In this document: one piece after another, positions 1-9,373 of the stretch
How the letters are laid out: every line of letters begins with the position of its first letter
Position numbering within the stretch: the first letter of the stretch is position 1
Assembly (NCBI GenBank): GCA_964384095.1
Contig: CAYLKC010000012.1
Location: forward strand, 1-33,263
Origin: JAITWN01 sp964384095
Lineage (GTDB): Bacteria; Pseudomonadota; Gammaproteobacteria; SZUA-140
DNA: 33,263 nt
Direction of reading: 5' to 3'
The notes under the pieces: model-generated
The model's database searches: none
The model's input: only the letters and a program-made list of their open reading frames with translations
Told to the model about the DNA's origin: nothing
Made by a program: the position numbers and the translations under genes

Positions 1-77
1 CCGAAGGGTGCCGCGCAGCGGCAGCGAGGCGAGCCATTCGCGGAGAAAACCCGCCCGGTCGTCTCAGCCGCCGGTTA
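1..77. repeat. Right half of a palindromic repeat (family 2), cut by window start
   Basis: Bases 1-53 match 26598-26650 at 52 of 53 positions in the same orientation, so this is the 3' half of the repeat described at 26533-26675. After the shared bases AAAACCCG the sequence diverges into what should be the locus-specific right arm (about 47-77). That arm runs to the stop codon of the ATP-grasp gene at 75-77, as the arms of the complete copy run to stop codons. The left half lies outside the window, so the palindrome cannot be confirmed here; an inverted copy of 47-77 is predicted just upstream. Confidence 0.75.
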
Positions 78-1097
78 ACCGCTCGCGCGCAGGCCGAGAC
101 TGATGATGCGGCCGATGAACTGCGGATAGCTCATGCCCGCCTTCTCCGCCGAATACGCGCAGTCGTCGATCGACGAGATCGCCGGATTCGGATTCGCCTC
201 CAGCATGTAGATCCTGCGGTCGTCGCCGAGGCGGAGATCGAAGCGCGCGACGCCGTTCAGGTTCAGCACACGGAAGGCGCGCTTGCACAGCGTCGCGATC
301 TTGCCGGCATGGCCTTCCGGCAGGTTGGCCGCGAAGCGGTAGTCGATGCCCCAGCGGTCGCGATAGTCCGGGTCCCACTTGACCTTCGCGGTGGCGAGGC
401 GGACGTTGCCGTTATCGACCCGGCTGAAGACGATCTCGCGATAGGGCAGCACATCGAGCCGGCTGTTGCCGATCACCGTGACATAGAGTTCGCGGCCGTC
501 GATGTAGCGCTCGGCGATCGCGTCGCCGTGGGTCATCTCGTGGATCACACGCACCCGCTCGCGCAGCTGCTCCTCGTTGTGCACCAGCGAGGCCTGGGCG
601 ATGCCGACCGAGCCCTCCTCCATCAGCGACTTGACGACCATCGGGTAGCGCAGACGTTTGCTGCGGCGAATCGCGCGCCCGCGCGGGAACACCGCAAACT
701 CCGGCACACTGATATGATGATGCGACAGGATGATCTTTGACAGCGCCTTGTCGCGCGCGAGCACCAGTCCGCGCGGATTGCAGCCGGTGTACGGGATGCC
801 GAGCATCTCCAGGTAACTGACGACGTAGTAGTCGAAGGCCGGATTGCCGGCAAACTCCTCGAGCAGATTGAAGACGATGTCCGGCATCCATTCCTCGATC
901 GTCGCGCGAATCGGCGCGAGGTCGTCATAGGCGCCGACGACGCGGACCTCGTGACCGAGTTCGATCAGCGCCTCGCGGACGTCATGTTCGGTGCGAATCT
1001 TGTCGAGGCGCGGGTCCTCCTCGTCTGTGATGTCGTCGGGGGGCACCAGTGTCGCGTGCACCAGCAGCATCACGCGTAATCGTTTCCTGCGGGACAT
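75..1097 (-). CDS. ATP-grasp ligase of the D-alanine--D-alanine ligase type
   Basis: 340-residue cytoplasmic protein. An N-terminal pre-ATP-grasp fold (about 1-110) is followed by an ATP-grasp domain: the segment YPMVVKSLMEEGSVGI carries the ATP-binding lysine and glycine-rich loop, and ARFDLRLGDD with YMLEANPNP near the C-terminus carries the acidic and asparagine metal ligands. This resembles D-Ala-D-Ala ligases, which join two amino acids using ATP. The sequence is not close to housekeeping DdlA/DdlB, and there is no mur or fts neighbour, so the substrate is uncertain and a role other than peptidoglycan synthesis is quite possible. No clear Shine-Dalgarno sequence precedes the start. The stop codon abuts the palindromic repeat at 1-77, and any operon partner would be outside the window. 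Confidence 0.85.
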   Translation of the reverse strand: MSRRKRLRVMLLVHATLVPPDDITDEEDPRLDKIRTEHDVREALIELGHEVRVVGAYDDLAPIRATIEEWMPDIVFNLLEEFAGNPAFDYYVVSYLEMLGIPYTGCNPRGLVLARDKALSKIILSHHHISVPEFAVFPRGRAIRRSKRLRYPMVVKSLMEEGSVGIAQASLVHNEEQLRERVRVIHEMTHGDAIAERYIDGRELYVTVIGNSRLDVLPYREIVFSRVDNGNVRLATAKVKWDPDYRDRWGIDYRFAANLPEGHAGKIATLCKRAFRVLNLNGVARFDLRLGDDRRIYMLEANPNPAISSIDDCAYSAEKAGMSYPQFIGRIISLGLRASG

Positions 1098-1230
1098 GGG
1101 TCGTTTCGCTCGTCGTATTTGTCAGGCCGGGTCCGCGCGCGCGCGGGGCCCCGGTTTTCACCCAGGGCGCGTTTCCCGGTAAGATGGGGTGCAGTCGCCT
1201 GGCGCGGGAGCCGATCGTGGTCCGCCCGTC

Positions 1231-1236
1231 ATTATA
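1231..1236 (-). promoter_or_regulatory. Possible -10 box for the ATP-grasp gene
   Basis: The minus strand reads TATAAT exactly at 1236-1231, in an AT-rich pocket of an otherwise GC-rich 222-base gap between two divergent genes. A matching -35 box is not convincing. Transcription would start near 1224 and leave a leader of about 125 nt before the start codon at 1097. Nothing else recognisable was seen in 1098-1300. Confidence 0.3.
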
Positions 1237-1319
1237 AGCCGCTGTAATTATTCATTCCGGATGACGCGGGGGCAAGCGCGGACGGCGGAAACACCCGGTC
1301 GCCGGGCAGGAGGAAGACG

Positions 1320-1463
1320 ATGACGGACGAGAAACCCCGCAGCCGGCTCGAGGAACTCGCGGGCAAGGACAAGAACGGCGAAAAGTTCGTTTATTATATC
1401 AGCCTCGGTATCGCCGGCATCCTGCTGGTGGTGCTGACCACGATGATGATCCTGAATCTCTGA
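1320..1463 (+). CDS. 47-residue single-helix membrane protein
   Basis: Small gene with a strong Shine-Dalgarno sequence (AGGAGG at 1308-1313, 6 bases before ATG). The product has a charged N-terminal half (MTDEKPRSRLEELAGKDKNGE) and one hydrophobic C-terminal helix from about residue 24 to the end, so it is probably a tail-anchored inner-membrane protein with its N-terminus in the cytoplasm. It lies 12 bases before birA and is probably cotranscribed with it. Function is unknown. The strong ribosome binding site, the GC-rich third codon positions and the clean helix argue for a real gene. Confidence 0.7.
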   Translation: MTDEKPRSRLEELAGKDKNGEKFVYYISLGIAGILLVVLTTMMILNL

Positions 1464-1475
1464 CGGATCACAGCG

Positions 1476-2480
1476 ATGCCGAACGGCCAGGAACTATTGC
1501 GCATGCTCGCCGACGGACGATTCCACTCCGGTGAGCAACTGGGCGACGCGCTCGGACTCAGCCGCGCCGGCGTGTGGAAGCGCTTGCGCGCGCTGAAGGC
1601 GCAGGGGCTCGACATCCATTCGGTGCGCGGTCGCGGCCACCGCCTCGCGGCGCCGGTCGAGTTGCTGTCGGCCGAGGCGATCCGCGATGCGCTGCCGCCC
1701 GCGGCGCGTGCTGCGATCGCCGCGCTCGAGATCCATCACGAGATCGATTCGACGAACAGCACCCTGCTTGCGCAGGCCCGGCAGTTGCCGTCCGGCGCAG
1801 TCTGTCTCGCCGAGTGCCAGCGCCAGGGCCGCGGCCGCCAGGGGCGGCCGTGGGTCTCGCCCTGCGCACGCAACCTGTATCTATCGTTGTTATGGCGATT
1901 CCCCAGCGGCCCCGAGGCGCTCGCCGGCCTGAGTCTCGCGACCGGCCTGGTGGTGCTCGACGCGCTCGCCGATTGCGGCGTCCGCGGCGCCGGCGTCAAA
2001 TGGCCCAATGACATCCTCTGGCGCGAGGCCAAACTCGCCGGCGTGCTGATCGAGTTGTCCGGCGAGTCCGGTGGCGCCGCCGCGGTCGTCATCGGCGTCG
2101 GTATCAATGTCGACATGCCGGAGACCCTCGGGCGCGCGCGCATCGACCAGCCCTGGACCGACCTGCGCGCCGTGCTCGGCACACCGCCGTCGCGCAACCG
2201 GCTCGCGGCCCTGGTGCTGGCGCGCCTGTCTGCGATGCTCGAACGCTTCGCGCGCGAAGGCTTCGCGCCCTGGCGCGAGGCCTGGCGCGAACAGGACCTG
2301 CTCGCCGGCCGTCCGGTCGCGGTGCGTAATGGCGAGGCGCTGATCACCGGCATCGCGCGCGGCGTCGATGCCGGCGGCGCGTTGCTGGTCGAGGACGATG
2401 GCGTAGTTCGCCGCTGCCACGCCGGCGACGCACAATTGCGCGCGCAACCGGCGGCCGTCATCGCAGGCGCGCCGGCATGA
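1476..2480 (+). CDS. birA: Bifunctional biotin--protein ligase / biotin operon repressor
   Basis: 334 residues, about the length of E. coli BirA (321). It makes biotinyl-AMP from biotin and ATP and transfers biotin to a lysine of acetyl-CoA carboxylase carrier protein (AccB). In bifunctional members the holoenzyme also represses biotin genes. An N-terminal winged helix-turn-helix is visible (about 1-60, with SGEQLGDALGLSRAGVWKRL). The catalytic domain has the biotinyl-AMP loop GRGRQGR at 118-124 and KWPNDI at 175-180 with the conserved lysine. The C-terminal SH3-like domain is at about 285-330. It overlaps coaX by four bases (ATGA), giving translational coupling; birA-coaX is a common bacterial pairing. 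Confidence 0.95.
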   Translation: MPNGQELLRMLADGRFHSGEQLGDALGLSRAGVWKRLRALKAQGLDIHSVRGRGHRLAAPVELLSAEAIRDALPPAARAAIAALEIHHEIDSTNSTLLAQARQLPSGAVCLAECQRQGRGRQGRPWVSPCARNLYLSLLWRFPSGPEALAGLSLATGLVVLDALADCGVRGAGVKWPNDILWREAKLAGVLIELSGESGGAAAVVIGVGINVDMPETLGRARIDQPWTDLRAVLGTPPSRNRLAALVLARLSAMLERFAREGFAPWREAWREQDLLAGRPVAVRNGEALITGIARGVDAGGALLVEDDGVVRRCHAGDAQLRAQPAAVIAGAPA

Positions 2481-3235
2481 TCCTGCTGATCGACGCCGGC
2501 AACAGCCGCATCAAGTGGGCCTGCCTCGTCGGCGGCGTCGTGCAGTCCGGCGAGGCGATCGCGCACAATGGCGATCTGGCGGATCTGCAGGCGCTGTCGC
2601 TGGCCTGGGCGCCGCTGCCGCGACCCATGCGTGTGCTGGCGGTCAACGTGCTCGGGTCCGGCTTTGCCGAGCGGTTGTCGGCCTGGGTCGAGGATACCTG
2701 GGAGATCACCGTCGAATTCGCCGCCGCACAGCGCGAGGCCTGCGGCGTCATCAATGCCTATCGCGAGCCCGAAAGGCTCGGCGCCGACCGCTGGGTCGCG
2801 CTGATCGCCGCGCGCCATGGCGGGGACGGACCCGCCTGCGTCATCGATTGCGGCACCGCGGTGACGATCGATGTCCTCGCCGCGCATGGCGAACACCTCG
2901 GCGGCCTGATCATCCCCGGACTCGCGTTGATGCGCCGCGCGCTGGCCGGCGGCACGGCCGGCATTCGCATCGGGGACGCGGCCGGTCATGATGCCGGCGC
3001 GCCGCTGTTCGCGCGCGACACCACCGGCGGTGTGCTTGGCGGCACCCGCTATGCGCTCGCGGGCGCGATCGACCGCATCGCCGGCGACGTGCGCGCGGCG
3101 ATCGGCGACGAACTCCGCTGCCTGTTGACCGGTGGCGACGCCGAAACGATACTGCCGCTCCTGAACGGCGACTATGTCCACGCGCCGGACCTGGTACTGG
3201 AGGGATTGGCGGTGATCGCCGGGGAAACTGCATGA
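2477..3235 (+). CDS. coaX: Type III pantothenate kinase
   Basis: 252-residue cytoplasmic enzyme that phosphorylates pantothenate, the first step of coenzyme A synthesis. CoaX enzymes are insensitive to CoA feedback and need a monovalent cation. The ASKHA fold is visible: the N-terminal phosphate-binding motif DAGNSRIKW with Asp6, the motif GADRW (about 97-101), and the catalytic-site segment DCGTAVTID. The start codon overlaps the birA stop as ATGA, and its own stop overlaps the next ATG the same way, so three genes in a row are coupled. No coaA-type kinase is in the window. Confidence 0.93.
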   Translation: MILLIDAGNSRIKWACLVGGVVQSGEAIAHNGDLADLQALSLAWAPLPRPMRVLAVNVLGSGFAERLSAWVEDTWEITVEFAAAQREACGVINAYREPERLGADRWVALIAARHGGDGPACVIDCGTAVTIDVLAAHGEHLGGLIIPGLALMRRALAGGTAGIRIGDAAGHDAGAPLFARDTTGGVLGGTRYALAGAIDRIAGDVRAAIGDELRCLLTGGDAETILPLLNGDYVHAPDLVLEGLAVIAGETA

Positions 3236-4017
3236 GGCTGTTCTTTCTGTTGCTACTGCTCGGCAATCTCGCGTACTTCGCCTGGCACTTCCAGCTCGGC
3301 GCGTACAGCGGGGACAGGTCGCCGGCGGTGCAGGGCGTCGATCGCACCGATCCCGGTGTGCCCGGGCTCGTGACGCTCGCCGAGCGTGCCGCCGGGCGCG
3401 AGATCGCCGCGGCCCCGCCCGCCCCTGCGCGTCCCCCGGAGCCTGCAACACCGGTCGCGCCGGAACCGGCCCCGATCCCCGCAACGCCGCCCGTGGAGCC
3501 GGCGCCCGCGCGGCCCGCGCCGTCTTCCGCGGCGACCGTTCGGCTACCGGAACGCTGCACTGTCGCCGGTCCATATGAGACCGACGAAGCCGCGGAGTCC
3601 GCGCGCGCCGCCGCGAATGCCGCCGGCATCGACGCCCGGGTCGAGGAGACCGCGCGATCGGTCCCGGCCGGCTTCTGGGTGTTGCTCGAGGGCCGCTATC
3701 CGATCGCCGAGGCGAGGCGCCTGCTGCGCGAGATGGAAGACAAGGGCCTGCGCGACATCGCAATCACGCCGCTCGAGGACGGCAACCATGCGATCTCGCT
3801 CGGCATCTTCAGCCTGCAATCGACGCTCGACAACCGCCGCCGCGAACTCATCGCCCAGGGCTATGTCCCCGAGGTCCGCGAGCGCACGCGCACGGTCAAC
3901 GCCTGGTCGCTGCGCCTGCGGCTCGAGGCAGAGGACCTGCGGCCGATGACGCAGCTGATGAACACCCTCGTCGAGATGGACCCGCGCGTCGAATGGCGCG
4001 ACGTCGACTGCGAGTGA
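3232..4017 (+). CDS. Membrane-anchored SPOR-domain protein
   Basis: 261 residues. A hydrophobic N-terminal helix (about 1-20) anchors it in the inner membrane. A proline- and alanine-rich linker (about 55-100) spans the periplasm, and the C-terminal region resembles a SPOR fold (around WVLLEGRYPIAEARRLLREM and ISLGIFSLQSTLDNRRRELI). SPOR domains bind glycan strands stripped of stem peptides, often at the division septum. The assignment rests on pattern rather than a strong motif. The start overlaps the coaX stop (ATGA), so it is the last protein gene of the birA-coaX run. The pairing with coaX suggests shared expression, not shared chemistry. Confidence 0.7.
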   Translation: MRLFFLLLLLGNLAYFAWHFQLGAYSGDRSPAVQGVDRTDPGVPGLVTLAERAAGREIAAAPPAPARPPEPATPVAPEPAPIPATPPVEPAPARPAPSSAATVRLPERCTVAGPYETDEAAESARAAANAAGIDARVEETARSVPAGFWVLLEGRYPIAEARRLLREMEDKGLRDIAITPLEDGNHAISLGIFSLQSTLDNRRRELIAQGYVPEVRERTRTVNAWSLRLRLEAEDLRPMTQLMNTLVEMDPRVEWRDVDCE

Positions 4018-4033
4018 CGCGCGCGGCCTCTGG

Positions 4034-4039
4034 TATAAT
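4034..4039 (+). promoter_or_regulatory. Probable -10 box of the tRNA-Thr gene
   Basis: A perfect TATAAT lies just after the preceding stop codon and 18 bases before the mature tRNA 5' end. Transcription would begin near 4046. No good -35 box was found at the expected distance, so upstream read-through may contribute. Confidence 0.5.
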
Positions 4040-4057
4040 CGCGTCGACTCCGTTAAC

Positions 4058-4133
4058 GCTGGCGTAGCTCAGTCGGTAGAGCAGCTGATTTGTAATCAGC
4101 CGGTCGGGGGTTCGATTCCTCTCGCCAGCTCCA
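4058..4133 (+). tRNA. tRNA-Thr (anticodon UGU)
   Basis: A full cloverleaf can be drawn by eye. The acceptor stem is GCTGGCG with CGCCAGC, the D-arm lies around GCTCAGTCGGTAGAGC, and the anticodon stem GCTGA/TCAGC encloses the loop TTTGTAA with anticodon TGT. The T-loop is TTCGATT, and CCA is encoded at 4131-4133. Length is 76 nt. It reads threonine codons ACA and probably other ACN. No duplicate of its 3' end was seen downstream, so there is no sign of an integrated element using it as an attachment site. Confidence 0.96.
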
Positions 4134-4219
4134 ATACTTTCGGACCCCCTCAGAAGCGGTACGCGGCCAGGCGCGGGTCGTTGCGCTGTTGCCGGGCTCG
4201 CGATCTCATTCTCGCCCTG

Positions 4220-4304
4220 AAAATCACCCGGGAGGCCCGAAAAAGACCTGATTTCGGCGTCAATTCCCATTGATAACAGAATGTTGCCGTGGTCCGACCC
4301 GATG
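4220..4304 (+). repeat. 85-bp direct repeat, copy 1 (upstream of the polyglutamine gene)
   Basis: Aligns without gaps to 5416-5500 over 85 bases with 61 identities (72%). The two ends are nearly identical (left block AAAATC-CCCGGGAGGCCCGA, right block CGTGGTCCGACCCG) and the middle is only about 55% identical. The two ends are also imperfect inverted copies of each other around CGGG-GG-CC, as in small non-coding mobile repeats. The rest of the 4134-4367 gap shows nothing recognisable. Confidence 0.7.
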
Positions 4305-4367
4305 TGTTGTGCGGCGGGGGGTGGGTGGCTATGCTGATCGGGTACGATCAGCGGGGTGGAGGGGGAG

Positions 4368-5378
4368 ATGAAGACTCTTGCACGATGGGTCGGTGCGGGT
4401 GCCGGACTGGTATTGTTGCTGGCGGTGACGCCGGGTGTTCATGCGCAGAGTTTTCTCGACAGGCTCAAGGAAGCCGCCGAGAAGAGTCTGCAACAGCAAC
4501 AACAACAACAGCAGCAACAACGACAGCAACAACAACAACAACAACAACAGCAGCAGCAGCAACAATCCCGCCAGCAACAGCAAACCCGTCCACCACCCCA
4601 GGCAGCCGCGGCGCCACCGGCGCCGGCCAATACGACACAGATCAAGGCCTTCGACGTGCGCGATATTGCGCTCGGCATGAGTCTCGCAGACGCCGAGGCG
4701 GTGCTGCGCAAACACTATCCCGACTTCCATATCATCCCGCTGAACTACAACGGTTTCGGTCAGCAGTGGACCGGCGTGCTCGCGGCGATGCCGAAGGCGC
4801 AGCACAAGCACGAACTCGTGCTCGTCGATTTCCCGCAGCCGCCATTGCCGCGCCAGGTCATCGCGGTCACGCGCTATGTCGAGTTTCCGGCCAATGCGAC
4901 GCCGTCGCTCGATAACGTCGAGGCCGGGTTGTCGGGGAAATATGGCGCATGGACGAAGGGGGAGGCGACGACGCGGGCCGGGCACCGCAAGCTCTATGGC
5001 TGGTGGACGAATGAGGCCGCAAATACCTGCATCAATGAACGGCTGACGGCGACCTTCGGCCGGCTCAAGAAGATCACCGATGCCGGCGGCTTGAGTCGTG
5101 TGCTGGGCGATGCGTATGGCGATCCGAGTCAGTACCTGACCCATTTCCGCGAATACATCCAGCTGACGCCGGAGACCGCCGCTTGTGGCCGGCAGGTCGC
5201 GGTCGAGCTGAACTTCCGGCCGGACCAGCATATGAGCCCCGTCAACAAGATGGTCACGGTGGTCGCCGACTTCGCGACCTTCTTCGAGGGCGAGGTCCGT
5301 TTCACGGAGCTGGCAACCGAGTTCGAGCGCCGGCGGGCAGCCGGGGCGGTCGAGCGCGGGGGGATCCCGGACCTTTAG
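4368..5378 (+). CDS. Exported protein with a long polyglutamine tract
   Basis: 336 residues from the ATG at 4368, chosen over the upstream in-frame GTG at 4356 because the purine-rich stretch GGAGGGGGAG sits directly before it and MKTLARW starts a normal signal peptide, probably cleaved after HA at about residue 26. Next comes a low-complexity stretch of 10 Gln, Arg, 14 Gln, Ser-Arg and 4 Gln, encoded by an almost pure CAA/CAG run at 4491-4583, then a proline-rich hinge. The remaining 250 residues look like a folded periplasmic domain with several Trp and three Cys (in NTCIN, AACGR and neighbouring segments). I do not recognise the family. It stands alone between two 85-bp direct repeats, which raises the possibility that it was acquired as a unit. 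Confidence 0.75.
   Translation: MKTLARWVGAGAGLVLLLAVTPGVHAQSFLDRLKEAAEKSLQQQQQQQQQQRQQQQQQQQQQQQQQSRQQQQTRPPPQAAAAPPAPANTTQIKAFDVRDIALGMSLADAEAVLRKHYPDFHIIPLNYNGFGQQWTGVLAAMPKAQHKHELVLVDFPQPPLPRQVIAVTRYVEFPANATPSLDNVEAGLSGKYGAWTKGEATTRAGHRKLYGWWTNEAANTCINERLTATFGRLKKITDAGGLSRVLGDAYGDPSQYLTHFREYIQLTPETAACGRQVAVELNFRPDQHMSPVNKMVTVVADFATFFEGEVRFTELATEFERRRAAGAVERGGIPDL
4491..4583 (+). repeat. CAA/CAG codon microsatellite
   Basis: 31 codons, 28 of them CAA or CAG, interrupted by one CGA (4521-4523) and by TCC-CGC (4566-4571). The mix of CAA and CAG reduces but does not abolish the chance of slippage. The codons stay in frame with the signal peptide and the downstream domain. Confidence 0.95.
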
Positions 5379-5415
5379 GATGCAGCGGGTCTCTCAGGTC
5401 CCGATTTTACCTCCC

Positions 5416-5500
5416 AAAATCCCCCGGGAGGCCCGATTTTGACCCGATTCTCGTGGTAATTCTGCTTTAGTTCAGTAACTTGTCGTGGTCCGACCCGCTG
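5416..5500 (+). repeat. 85-bp direct repeat, copy 2 (downstream of the polyglutamine gene)
   Basis: Partner of 4220-4304 (61 of 85 identical, no gaps). It begins 37 bases after the stop of the polyglutamine gene. A short inverted repeat is present at the same place in both copies but with different bases (AACA-TGTT in copy 1, AGTT-AACT here), which hints at a folded RNA or single-stranded DNA. The remaining part of the 5379-5630 gap (5501-5630) holds no feature I can support. Confidence 0.7.
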
Positions 5501-5630
5501 CCGGAACGGGTGGCATTGCGGCGGCGTCCGGGCGTGGTATCTCATAAAGACTTTGTTGTGTGCGCCGATAGTCTCGGGAGACGGGCGGGAGGGTCGCGGC
5601 CGCGTCGGACCCCCACGCCAGGACAGGATC

Positions 5631-5948
5631 ATGACCGAGATCACGATAGACAGGCTCACCCGGGGCATGACGCTCGCGTGCGATGTCGTGCACGCGAACG
5701 GCCGCGTGCTGCTCGAGGCCGGCGCGACGATCGCGCCGAACCACCTGCGCATGCTGAAGGCCTGGGGGGTGTCCGCGGTCGAGGTCGATCCCGCAAGCCT
5801 TGCCGGCGCCTCCGGTCTGCCCGAGGGGGTCGACCCTGAACAATACCAGGCCGCCTGCGAGGCGGTCGCCGCCGAGTTTCGTCATGCCGATCTCTCGCAT
5901 CCGGTCGTCGCGGAATTGTTCCGTTACCGGGTCGGCAAGACGCTGTGA
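5631..5948 (+). CDS. Small stand-alone domain resembling the N-terminus of HD-GYP proteins
   Basis: 105 residues from the ATG at 5631, preceded by AGGACAGG; an upstream start at 5553 would add a poorly conserved-looking tail. The first half (ITIDRLTRGMTLACDVVHANGRVLLEAGATIAPNHLRMLKAWGV in pieces) has the pattern 'L-x-x-GM-x-L-A-x-D-V ... G-x-V-L-L-x-x-G' found before HD-GYP and related c-di-GMP signalling domains; here it stands alone. The C-terminal third is helical and charged. The stop overlaps the GTG start of the HDOD gene by four bases (GTGA), so the two products are made together and may interact. The exact role is unknown. Confidence 0.75.
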   Translation: MTEITIDRLTRGMTLACDVVHANGRVLLEAGATIAPNHLRMLKAWGVSAVEVDPASLAGASGLPEGVDPEQYQAACEAVAAEFRHADLSHPVVAELFRYRVGKTL

Positions 5949-6831
5949 ACGCCCCGGATCACAGGGCGGGCGCCGGGGGCGCGCCAAGCGTCGATACGCT
6001 GGTCGCCGGTATCGGTACGCTGCTGTCGCTGCCGAATGTCGTCGCGCGCCTCGATCGTGTCGTCAACGATCCGCTCAGTTCCAATCGCGACGTCGCCCGC
6101 GTCATCGGCGAGGACCCCGGTCTGACCGCCCGCCTGCTGCGCCTCGCCAACAGTTCGTTGTACGGATTTCCGGGCAAGATCGATACGATCACGCGCGCGG
6201 TCGCGATCATCGGCACCCACCAGTTGCGCGATCTCGCGCTCGCGACCGGTGTCATCGGCATGTTCGAGGATTCCGGCGTCGAGGCGCGGCAGCTCGATGC
6301 CTTCTGGCGTCACAGCGTCGTCTGCGGCGTCGCCGCGCGGACGCTGGCGGGCTGCCGTCGCGAACCGAATGTCGAGCACTATTTCATCGCCGGCCTGTTG
6401 CATGACATTGGCCGCCTGGCGCTGATCGGCGAGATGCCCGGTCACATGCGCGCGCTGGTCGCCGAGAGTGCCGACAGTGGTGAGTTGCTGCATGAAGTCG
6501 AGCGCCGGCGGCTCGGCTTCGATCATGCCGAGGTCGGGGCCGCGCTGATGCGGCACTGGCACCTGCCCGAATCGCTGGCGCTTGCGGTTGCGCTGCATCA
6601 CCGCCCGTCGCCGCCGAACGGCGCCTGTCATACCGGCGCCGCGATCGTCCATGTCGCCAATGTCATTGCGCATGTCATCGAGTCCGGCGCCGGCGGCGCA
6701 CACCAGGTGCCGCCGCTCGACCCGCGCGCCTGGGATCACCTGCGCCTGCCGGTCCCGGCACTGCCGTGGATCCTGCGCCAGCTGGAGAGCCAGTGCGAGG
6801 ATGCGATCGGCATGATTCTCGGGAAGGCGGC

Positions 6832-6835
<4 letters not shown>
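5945..6835 (+). CDS. HDOD-domain signalling protein (first of three)
   Basis: 296 residues, starting with GTG inside the previous stop (GTGA). HDOD domains are relatives of HD phosphohydrolases that generally act as protein-interaction modules in signalling rather than as enzymes. The signature is clear: PNVVARLDRVVNDP, then DPGLTARLLRLANSSLYGF, the RAVAIIGTHQLRDLAL helix, and LLHDIGRLAL. The His-Asp pair is retained in LLHDIG, but the full metal set of an active HD enzyme is not evident by eye. Gene coupling to a hybrid kinase on one side and a small HD-GYP-associated domain on the other indicates one signalling complex. Confidence 0.88.
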
Positions 6836-8933
<2,098 letters not shown>

Positions 8934-8937
<4 letters not shown>

Positions 8938-9353
8938 AACAGGTTCCGATCACCGTGATCGATGACGACGTGTCGGCGCGCAGCCTGCTGACCAGCATAC
9001 TCCGCAATCTCGGCTATACCGATGTCCATTCGTTGAACGACGAGGACGTCGCCTCGTCGACGCTCGAAGGACTCCGGCCCGGCATCGTCTTTCTCGATAT
9101 CGAGATGCCGGCCTGCAACGGCTTCGACCTGATGCCGCGCATGAAAGAGGCCCATCCCGACATGTTCATCGTGATGGTCAGCGCGCATACGACGATGGAC
9201 AACGTCAAGAAGGCGATGGAACTCGGCGCCGGCGCCTTTATCGCCAAGCCCTATGCGATCGGCAAGGTCCACGACGTCATCCAGAAGTTCAAGGCCGGCG
9301 GCGGCAAGGCCGACGCCGCGCCGAAGACCGGGGACGCGCGCCGGACGGGCTGA
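8934..9353 (+). CDS. Single-domain CheY-like response regulator
   Basis: 139 residues. One receiver domain with the acidic pair DDD near residue 10, phospho-acceptor Asp55 in VFLDIEMP, the conserved Ser/Thr in MVSAHTT and the lysine in FIAKPYA. A flexible lysine- and alanine-rich tail follows. There is no output domain, so it must act by binding another protein; the HDOD proteins encoded on either side are the obvious candidates. The start overlaps the kinase stop (ATGA), with GGAGG ten bases upstream. Confidence 0.92.
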
Positions 9354-9373
9354 GGCCCGCCGCGCCTGCCGTG

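Noticed and set aside
1736..3763. A 675-codon minus-strand frame opposite birA, coaX and the SPOR gene
   Set aside because: The plus-strand genes are clear and coupled by ATGA overlaps; the antisense frame is a composition effect.
4058..4133. tRNA-Thr as an attachment site for an integrated element
   Set aside because: No duplicate of the tRNA 3' end and no integrase were seen in the window.
3896..4270. A minus-strand frame with a segment like GAGERNRTPD
   Set aside because: It is the translated antisense of the tRNA-Thr gene, a familiar false protein.
4220..5500. The 85-bp repeats as integron attC sites
   Set aside because: The conserved GTTRRRY/RYYYAAC boxes are not at the ends of the repeats and no integrase is nearby.
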